From contig JAWOJF010000393.1 of the NCBI GenBank assembly GCA_046481785.1, positions 1 through 11,881 of the forward strand: DNA of 11,881 nucleotides. Reading direction: 5' to 3'. Made by a program: the position numbers and the translations under genes. Source of the stretch: JAWOJF01 sp046481785 (lineage in GTDB: Bacteria; Bacteroidota; Ignavibacteria; Ignavibacteriales; Ignavibacteriaceae). How positions within the stretch are numbered: position 1 is the first letter of the stretch; each line of letters opens with the position of its first letter. Below are positions 8,000-11,881 of the stretch, one piece after another. Below the pieces are notes generated by a model. It was not told the DNA's origin. It searched no databases and worked only from the letters and a program-made list of their open reading frames with translations.

Positions 8000-8362
8000 A
8001 TGAATATTAAGAAGATACTGGTAGTTGAAGATGAAAACATCATAGCACTTGATATTAAAAGCAGGTTGAAAAATCTTGGATATTACGTTGCCGCTGTTGT
8101 TCCTTCCGGTGAGGAAGCAATTAAAGTAATTGAAGAAGTAAATCCCGACCTTGTTCTGATGGATATAGCCTTAAGAGGTAAAATTAATGGATTGCAGGCA
8201 GCCGAATCTATTACACGGAATTATAACATACCCGTTATTTTTGTAACTTCATTTTCCGATGATAATACATTGAAATTGGCACATGAGGTTTCTCCTTATG
8301 GATATTTAATTAAGCCATTTAATGAAAAAGAATTAAAAATAAAAATTGATAATGCTTTTTAA
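8000..8362 (+). CDS. Single-domain response regulator (CheY-like receiver)
   Basis: This 120-residue protein is a lone receiver domain with no output domain. It has the acidic pocket in VVEDEN (Glu10, Asp11), the phospho-acceptor Asp55 in LVLMDIALRG, the switch Thr83 in FVTSFSD and the invariant Lys105 in YLIKPF. The sequence style (EDENIIALDI, GLQAAESI, IPVIFVT) is typical of receivers that work with HisKA_2 kinases, so the kinase at 4225-6042 is the expected donor. With no DNA-binding domain it must act by protein contact or phosphorelay; the permease encoded between kinase and receiver is one candidate target, but that is inference. The ATG is directly preceded by GAAGGT, an unusually tight ribosome-binding spacing, and overlaps the stop of a four-codon frame beginning at 7989. 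A strong terminator follows. Confidence 0.92.
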   Translation: MNIKKILVVEDENIIALDIKSRLKNLGYYVAAVVPSGEEAIKVIEEVNPDLVLMDIALRGKINGLQAAESITRNYNIPVIFVTSFSDDNTLKLAHEVSPYGYLIKPFNEKELKIKIDNAF

Positions 8363-8414
8363 AATAAGAACGGGCATCCCTGTCTGCTTATAAGTTTTAT
8401 CTCTCTTTTAAAAT

Positions 8415-8444
8415 AAAAAACTCATCCGGCAGGATGAGTTTTTT
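8415..8444. terminator. Bidirectional rho-independent terminator
   Basis: AAAAAACTCATCC (8415-8427) pairs perfectly over 13 bases with GGATGAGTTTTTT (8432-8444) around a GGCA loop. The T-run works rightward for the receiver gene and, by symmetry, leftward for the minus-strand gene ending at 8468. It closes the kinase-permease-receiver cluster. Confidence 0.92.
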
Positions 8445-8467
8445 AATCATTTTAAAGTTATACAATA

Positions 8468-8794
8468 TTATTCTTTGGGAATTTTATTTACACTTTTCCA
8501 CCAGTCATCTTTAATAATTTCATACTTGTCTTTTTGCTTCTCGTCAAGAAGCGCTTCAATTTTTCTTTGAACTTCACCCAAACTCTCCGCACTCTTGTCA
8601 CTATTCACATATGAGTTCAGGATTGTTTTTATTTTAGATGCCTGATCATCGGAAAGTAATACTTTCTGCTGGAGTTTCAATACTGTCTTATCTGTTTCCC
8701 TTTGAGCTTTCTTTGCTCCATCTTGAGCCAGTATGGTTCCGCCAAAAAAACTTACCAAAAGGAATAACAAAGCTAAATTTCTAATACTTTTCAT
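8468..8794 (-). CDS. Small exported protein with LTXXQ-like motifs (Spy/CpxP-like)
   Basis: This 108-residue protein has a clear signal peptide (MKSIRNLALLFLLVSFFGG, cleavage expected after Ala23 before Gln24) and a charged, helical mature part of about 85 residues. Two motifs, LSDDQ (47-51) and LDEKQ (83-87), resemble the repeated LTxxQ signature of the periplasmic Spy/CpxP family, chaperones or stress sensors that bind misfolded proteins. It ends in a short Trp-containing helix (DDWWKS). Similarity is by pattern only, so the role is tentative. The start is supported by AGAGGC about six bases upstream of the ATG. It converges on the receiver gene, sharing the terminator at 8415-8444, and diverges from the DinB-like gene across about 200 bases. 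Confidence 0.72.
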   Translation of the reverse strand: MKSIRNLALLFLLVSFFGGTILAQDGAKKAQRETDKTVLKLQQKVLLSDDQASKIKTILNSYVNSDKSAESLGEVQRKIEALLDEKQKDKYEIIKDDWWKSVNKIPKE

Positions 8795-8985
8795 TTTTTG
8801 CCTCTAAATGGTTTAGAGAATTAACCCTAAACTAAAGTTATATTCTCTTATAAGCAATGATATAAATACTAACGTTAAATGAAATACAAATGGACTTTGT
8901 TCCCGTTTCAGGAAAATATTACTGTTTATATGGATTTTCCCCAAAAATACGCTAAATTCACGTATCCCCAATCAATAATTTTTTC

Positions 8986-8990
8986 AGGAG
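8986..8990 (+). promoter_or_regulatory. Ribosome binding site that fixes the DinB-like start
   Basis: AGGAG lies five bases before the ATG at 8996. The frame stays open upstream to an ATG at 8879 with no such site, so this motif, together with the signal peptide that starts here, decides the true start. Confidence 0.8.
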
Positions 8991-8995
8991 TATCT

Positions 8996-9529
8996 ATGAA
9001 ATACGTATTATTACTGTTAGTGGTACTTTATTCCCCCTTTTACCTTTTGGCACAGCAAGAAGAAGAAGCATCAGGCATATTTAGTGATATTTTTGCTGAA
9101 ATTGAATTTGTGCAGGGACAGGTGGTGAAGCTTGCCGGGGCGATACCTGAAGATAAATATGGATGGCGCCCGGCAGAAGATGTGCGTTCAGTTAGTGAGG
9201 TTTTTATGCATATTGGAGAAGCTAATTATTTCCTGTCTACGTTTTTTGGCGGCTCTATGCCTGAAGGATATACCAGAGAATTAACTACAACCATAACAAA
9301 AAGATCTGAGGTAATAGATTTCATAAATAAATCATATAGTTATACAAGGGATATTTTAACAAAAGTAAAAGAAGAAGACCTGGAAAAGCCCGTTGATTTC
9401 TTTGGAAACAAATCCAATATAAGAAGAATGATTTTAACAATATTATTTCATAGCCATGAACATCTGGGGCAGGCAGTTGCATATGCAAGAATGAACAATG
9501 TTGTTCCTCCATGGAGTGCAGGTAAGTAA
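8996..9529 (+). CDS. Exported DinB-like protein (DinB_2 four-helix bundle)
   Basis: This 177-residue protein has a signal peptide (MKYVLLLLVVLYSPFYLLA, cleavage before Gln20), then a DinB/YfiT-like four-helix metal-binding bundle. DinB_2 proteins usually hold a divalent metal with three histidines and include thiol-S-transferases and proteins of unknown role; no activity can be assigned here. Candidate ligands are His72 in VFMHIGEANYF and His152 and His156 in FHSHEHLGQAVAYARMNNVVPPWS, the strongest family signature. WRPAEDVRSVSEV before the first His is also typical. The frame could start at 8879 (216 residues), but the extra 39 residues would bury the signal peptide and lack a ribosome binding site. 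An envelope location is notable since many DinB-like proteins are cytosolic. It appears monocistronic, ending at the hairpin at 9579-9606. Confidence 0.86.
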   Translation: MKYVLLLLVVLYSPFYLLAQQEEEASGIFSDIFAEIEFVQGQVVKLAGAIPEDKYGWRPAEDVRSVSEVFMHIGEANYFLSTFFGGSMPEGYTRELTTTITKRSEVIDFINKSYSYTRDILTKVKEEDLEKPVDFFGNKSNIRRMILTILFHSHEHLGQAVAYARMNNVVPPWSAGK

Positions 9530-9578
9530 AAAGAGGATATAATACCAAATAGAATTCAGGAAACTCTCACCGGTCCGC

Positions 9579-9609
9579 AAATAGCTCAGAAAAATCTGAG
9601 CTATTTTTT
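9579..9609 (+). terminator. Rho-independent terminator after the DinB-like gene
   Basis: AAATAGCTCAGA (9579-9590) pairs perfectly with TCTGAGCTATTT (9595-9606) around an AAAA loop, and T continues to 9609. The core GCTCAG/CTGAGC recurs in the terminator at 10352-10379 after the next gene. Confidence 0.9.
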
Positions 9610-9654
9610 GTTTAAAAAAGACATTAAACTGTTATATGTTTAATAATTGCTTAG

Positions 9655-9660
9655 TATAAT
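9655..9660 (+). promoter_or_regulatory. Possible -10 element upstream of the RRM gene leader
   Basis: TATAAT is an exact -10 match just after the previous terminator. No good -35 is present at 16-18 bases. A transcript from here would start near 9667 and include the hairpin at 9678-9710, giving a leader of about 300 bases. Confidence 0.35.
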
Positions 9661-9666
9661 GAAACA

Positions 9667-9967
9667 TTTAACGTGTGACCCTGTACTACCGGGCAAGCCA
9701 AAAGCAGGGTAAAAAGAATTTTAAATATTGATTTGAATCAAGAATTTGATATTTTTGTTATTAATTAAAGTTAAGATTTTTAATAACAACATCTCTTTTC
9801 AGAGTTTTTTCTTATTCTCTTCTTATCTTTGTTCTCGGCTCATTCATTTGTTTCTGTCCCGTATTGCATCCTTTAATTTACCTCACCTGGTGATAGGTTA
9901 TGCAATCCAGCTTAATTCACAAATATTTTGACCGAAGTAGTTTAATAATTTAAATAAAGGAAATAAA
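9667..9967 (+). promoter_or_regulatory. Long structured 5' leader of the RRM gene; candidate Chlorobi-RRM RNA element
   Basis: About 300 bases precede the RRM gene without a credible reading frame. Visible structure includes ACCCTG (9678-9683) pairing with CAGGGT (9705-9710) around a loop containing ACCGGGCAAGCC. A second stem-loop has outer arms ATTGCAT (9863-9869) and ATGCAAT (9900-9906), inside which ACC/GGT and TCA/TGA pair around CCTGG. Between them, 9791-9860 is about 80 percent pyrimidine by my count. Known background: the published Chlorobi-RRM RNA motif lies in presumed 5' UTRs of RRM-protein genes in Chlorobi. I do not remember its consensus well enough to claim a match. A 61-codon frame at 9746-9931 is low-complexity and I reject it. 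Confidence 0.45.
9750..9757 (+). promoter_or_regulatory. Possible Bacteroidota-type -7 element within the RRM upstream region
   Basis: TATTTTTG fits TAnnTTTG, and a TTG at 9728-9730 lies 19 bases upstream, the spacing expected for the Bacteroidota -33 element. Use of this promoter would give a shorter leader of about 200 bases that keeps the pyrimidine tract and second stem-loop but loses the first hairpin. AT-rich context raises the chance of coincidence. Confidence 0.35.
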
Positions 9968-10339
9968 ATGAACATTTTTGTTGGGAATCTATCAAAGGAA
10001 GTATCTGATATCGAGCTTCAGGATTTGTTTGCCGAATTCGGCCAGGTAAGAAGCGCTAAGGTGATCAGAGATTTATTCAGCGGGGAATCTAAAGGGTTTG
10101 GCTTTGTTGAAATGCCCGGCGTTTCAGAAGCTCAGAAAGCCATGAACGAGCTTAATACCAGGGAAATTAAAGGTAAAAAAATTGTTGTAAATGAAGCACG
10201 TCAAAAAACTGATGACAGAAGAGGCGGCGGCGGCGGTTTTAGAAAAGGTGGTGGAAACAGAGGCGGCAGCGGCGGCGGCTCCAGAGGCGGCGGTGGAAAT
10301 CGTGGCGGCAGCGGCGGCGGCGGCGGAAGACGCTGGTAA
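9968..10339 (+). CDS. RRM-domain RNA-binding protein with RGG-like glycine-rich tail
   Basis: This 123-residue protein is a single RNA recognition motif plus a disordered tail. RNP2 is IFVGNL (residues 3-8) and RNP1 is KGFGFVEM (42-49), with the aromatic residues that stack on RNA bases at Phe4, Phe44 and Phe46. The RRM ends near residue 78. Residues 84-123 are almost only Gly, Arg and Ser with RGG, GNRGG and RRW, which would bind RNA non-specifically. The architecture matches the small bacterial Rbp proteins of cyanobacteria, Chlorobi and Bacteroidota, thought to act as RNA chaperones or post-transcriptional regulators, some cold-induced. AAAGGA about six bases before the ATG supports the start. 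The tail uses mostly GGC codons, far richer in GC than its surroundings. The long structured leader suggests control at the mRNA level. A terminator follows directly. Confidence 0.94.
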   Translation: MNIFVGNLSKEVSDIELQDLFAEFGQVRSAKVIRDLFSGESKGFGFVEMPGVSEAQKAMNELNTREIKGKKIVVNEARQKTDDRRGGGGGFRKGGGNRGGSGGGSRGGGGNRGGSGGGGGRRW

Positions 10340-10351
10340 TTTTTTTGGTAT

Positions 10352-10379
10352 AAAAGCTCAGGTTAATATCTGAGCTTTT
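10352..10379. terminator. Bidirectional terminator after the RRM gene
   Basis: AAAAGCTCAG (10352-10361) pairs with CTGAGCTTTT (10370-10379) around an eight-base AT-rich loop. Flanking A and T runs allow use by the plus-strand RRM gene and, by symmetry, by the minus-strand gene ending at 10467. The stem core equals that of the terminator at 9579-9606. Confidence 0.82.
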
Positions 10380-10385
10380 CATAAT

Positions 10386-10419
10386 TCCTGATAAGTGAGA
10401 CAGCGTTCGCTTATCAGGA
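10386..10419. repeat. Strong palindromic hairpin, possibly REP-like
   Basis: TCCTGATAAG (10386-10395) pairs perfectly with CTTATCAGGA (10410-10419), and pairing extends inward by up to four more pairs, including wobbles, leaving a loop of about six bases. There is no T-run on either side, so it is not a standard terminator. It lies between convergent genes, where REP-type palindromes and mRNA 3'-end stabilisers are often found. Only one copy is in this window. Confidence 0.5.
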
Positions 10420-10466
10420 GTATGAAGCCCGCTTCCTGAATTGTGTTTGCTAAAATGGCCCCTTAA

Positions 10467-11198
10467 TTAAAAACTTGTCTGGAAATTAAGCGATAACCCT
10501 GAGGGAACATTTACCTGGTTAATAACTCCAACTGAAACATTCCAGCTCATTTCTGCGGCAGCCCTTTTATTATATGCAGAAACCAGCCTTACTGCATTTA
10601 CAGCACTTGCAAGGCGATTCAGCAATAAAGCTCCAACAACAAACCGCAAATTATTAAATGCCTCTTCACTGGTTACCCACATATTTCTATAGCTTCTTCT
10701 GTCTTCTTCTGCCCATTGCCATGAATGGGTATCTTCATCCAAAATCTTCCGGAACTCACGGTCTAAAGACATCTGGTGGTTATATTCGTTAATATTTTCA
10801 TACTGACCTATAGAATTGTAATATTCATCATTTTTTCCCGTAGTGTTTACACCTCCATTGGAGGCTGCATATGAAATATATTTATCTTTCTGCCAGTTGC
10901 CGTATGTATTCATGCCGATATATACACCCCATAAAGCCCCTTCGGCTATTGTAAAGTATTTACCGGTGGAATAAGATTCTGCATATAACTCACCCATTCC
11001 GGGGAGCAGAAGAGAGTAGATAATTGCCAGCCCGGGGCTTTTTTTCTTAAAATCCGTTTGCGGCTGAAGGTTTAATTCAGAATCAGCGTTTGAACCTGAT
11101 TTAAATTCACTTTTAAGTGTTAATAAGTTTTTTGTGGTGTTTTCCTGTGCATGAACAGTAATAAAAGAGACAAGGAGGACAAAGAGGATTTTTTTCAT
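10467..11198 (-). CDS. Exported DUF5683-like envelope protein
   Basis: This 243-residue protein has a signal peptide (MKKILFVLLVSFITVHA, cleavage before Gln18). A linker is followed by a segment at about 54-95, SPGLAIIYSLLLPGMGELYAES, then a hydrophobic stretch. This pattern of small residues, proline and LLPGxGxxY resembles DUF5683, a Bacteroidota domain of unknown function in predicted membrane or periplasmic proteins. The middle is rich in Tyr, Asn and charged residues; a second hydrophobic helix (about 185-205, VVGALLLNRLASAVNAVRLV) comes before a beta-like C-terminus ending in Phe. No enzymatic motif is seen. The gene begins 23 bases after the mtaB stop on the same strand, so it is probably co-transcribed, though a functional link is not implied. 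No Shine-Dalgarno precedes its ATG. Leftward transcription can end at the hairpin at 10352-10379. Confidence 0.72.
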   Translation of the reverse strand: MKKILFVLLVSFITVHAQENTTKNLLTLKSEFKSGSNADSELNLQPQTDFKKKSPGLAIIYSLLLPGMGELYAESYSTGKYFTIAEGALWGVYIGMNTYGNWQKDKYISYAASNGGVNTTGKNDEYYNSIGQYENINEYNHQMSLDREFRKILDEDTHSWQWAEEDRRSYRNMWVTSEEAFNNLRFVVGALLLNRLASAVNAVRLVSAYNKRAAAEMSWNVSVGVINQVNVPSGLSLNFQTSF

Positions 11199-11221
11199 AG
11201 TTTTTAATTACAATTTTAAGG

Positions 11222-11881
11222 TTAACAGGCAATCAAATCAATTGATTTTTTTATATCCTTTTTTGATTCGGTTTTTTCTATAAGTTCACCGCTGCAGATA
11301 CTATCTGTTACGGTCTTAATTTTTACTTTTATGAACCGGTTGACCGATTCAGAATTAAACAAGTGTTGAACTCTTACATAGTTGGAAGAAAAGCCTTTCA
11401 TAAAACCATTATCATCATTAGACTCAAAAAGAACTTCAAGCTCTTTATTTATCATTCCGGAATAAAACTGATGCTTCTTCTTTTCACTTAAAATTCTAAG
11501 CATGTTAGTGCGTTTTCTTCTTTCATTAACATCAACTGAACTTTTAAGCGTAATAGCGTGGGTGTCAGGCCTTTCAGAGTAACTGAATGCATGTAAATAT
11601 GAAACAGGGAGTTCATTAAGAAAGTTATAAGTAGTTAAAAAATCATTCTCGTTTTCACCCGGAAAACCAGTTATAACATCCACACCTATCCCAATATCCG
11701 GTACCAGTTTTTTAACTTTATGTATAAGATTATAATAATCATCAACCTTATATCTTCTTCTCATTGATCTTAAAATTTTCGGGCTGCCGCTCTGCAGCGG
11801 AATATGAAAATGTTTGCACATTTTTTCGCTGCTTGCAGTTAGTTCCAGTATCTCATCTGTTAAAAGATTTGGTTCTATGGA
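11222..11881 (-). CDS. mtaB: tRNA t6A37 methylthiotransferase MtaB, C-terminal part (5' end beyond window)
   Basis: The visible 219 residues are the C-terminal half of a radical-SAM methylthiotransferase that adds methylthio to N6-threonylcarbamoyladenosine at tRNA position 37. The first ATG in view (11819-11821) is internal: the frame stays open to the window edge and reads SIEPNLLTDEILELTASSEK before MCKHFHIPLQSG, an unbroken family sequence. Supporting motifs are HFHIPLQSG, MRRRY, GIGVDVITGFPGENENDF and LHAFSYSERPDTHA, all near-diagnostic of MtaB/MiaB-type enzymes and closest to MtaB. The last 60 or so residues look like the TRAM RNA-binding domain, although the C-terminus is more basic and diverged. 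The N-terminal UPF0004 domain and the cysteines for both Fe-S clusters lie outside the window and cannot be checked. Confidence 0.88.
   Translation of the reverse strand, partial: SIEPNLLTDEILELTASSEKMCKHFHIPLQSGSPKILRSMRRRYKVDDYYNLIHKVKKLVPDIGIGVDVITGFPGENENDFLTTYNFLNELPVSYLHAFSYSERPDTHAITLKSSVDVNERRKRTNMLRILSEKKKHQFYSGMINKELEVLFESNDDNGFMKGFSSNYVRVQHLFNSESVNRFIKVKIKTVTDSICSGELIEKTESKKDIKKSIDLIAC

Noticed and set aside
8879..8995. Upstream 39-codon extension of the DinB-like protein
   Set aside because: It lacks a ribosome binding site and would bury a clear signal peptide that starts at 8996 behind AGGAG.
9678..9710. A known metabolite riboswitch (such as c-di-GMP, TPP or preQ1)
   Set aside because: The GC-rich hairpin does not contain the conserved cores of those classes as I know them, and the downstream gene is an RNA-binding protein rather than a metabolic or transport gene.
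9746..9931. 61-codon plus-strand frame in the RRM leader
   Set aside because: Its Phe/Leu/Ser richness follows from the pyrimidine-rich DNA; there is no ribosome binding site and no recognisable domain.
10191..10373. Alanine-rich frame overlapping the end of the RRM gene
   Set aside because: It is the out-of-frame reading of the GGC-rich glycine tail and runs into the terminator.
11222..11821. Complete 199-residue protein starting at the ATG at 11819-11821
   Set aside because: Conserved MtaB sequence continues upstream in frame to the window edge, so this Met is internal.

Overview
The window looks like chromosomal DNA from an AT-rich member of the Bacteroidota/Chlorobi group, most likely near the Ignavibacteria. 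This is an inference from content: an Oar-type TonB-dependent receptor with an N-terminal carboxypeptidase-regulatory-like domain, a HisKA_2-type sensor kinase with a lone receiver protein, a DUF5683-type envelope protein, a short RRM protein with a glycine-rich tail, and the small Bacteroidota family often mislabelled phosphoribosylpyrophosphate synthetase. Several genes carry good Shine-Dalgarno sequences (AAGGAGA, GGAG, AGGAG), which fits Ignavibacteria better than typical Bacteroidia, yet at least one promoter matches the Bacteroidota -7 element TAnnTTTG. There are no rRNA or tRNA genes, CRISPR arrays, transposases or phage genes.

Layout. 1-2443 (minus): a TonB-dependent receptor whose reading frame stops at 80-82, although receptor-like sequence continues past that stop and then shifts frame, so the gene appears broken at its 3' end. 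2444-2854: divergent intergenic region with a strong promoter for the next gene. 2855-3619 (plus): TerC-family membrane protein with a TTG start. 3618-3706: intergenic repeat of GACTGNN heptamers in inverted arms, between convergent genes. 3713-4057 (minus): small conserved cytosolic protein. 4225-8362 (plus): membrane sensor histidine kinase, SLC13-type permease with two RCK_C (TrkA-C) domains, and a CheY-like receiver, closed by a perfect 13-bp terminator hairpin. 8468-8794 (minus): small secreted Spy/CpxP-like protein. 8996-9529 (plus): exported DinB-like protein with its own terminator. 9530-9967: long untranslated region with two possible promoters, two possible RNA stem-loops and a pyrimidine-rich tract, leading into 9968-10339 (plus), an RRM RNA-binding protein. 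10352-10419: terminator plus a second strong hairpin. 10467-11881 (minus): an exported DUF5683-like protein downstream of the 3' part of mtaB, which runs off the window.

Two units stand out. One is the kinase-permease-receiver cluster: the permease sits between two signalling partners with no visible terminator inside, suggesting that a transporter and its regulatory circuit are expressed together. The other is the RRM gene with its structured leader, which suggests control of an RNA-binding protein through its own mRNA, as described for the Chlorobi-RRM RNA motif. The remaining genes are ordinary envelope or housekeeping functions.
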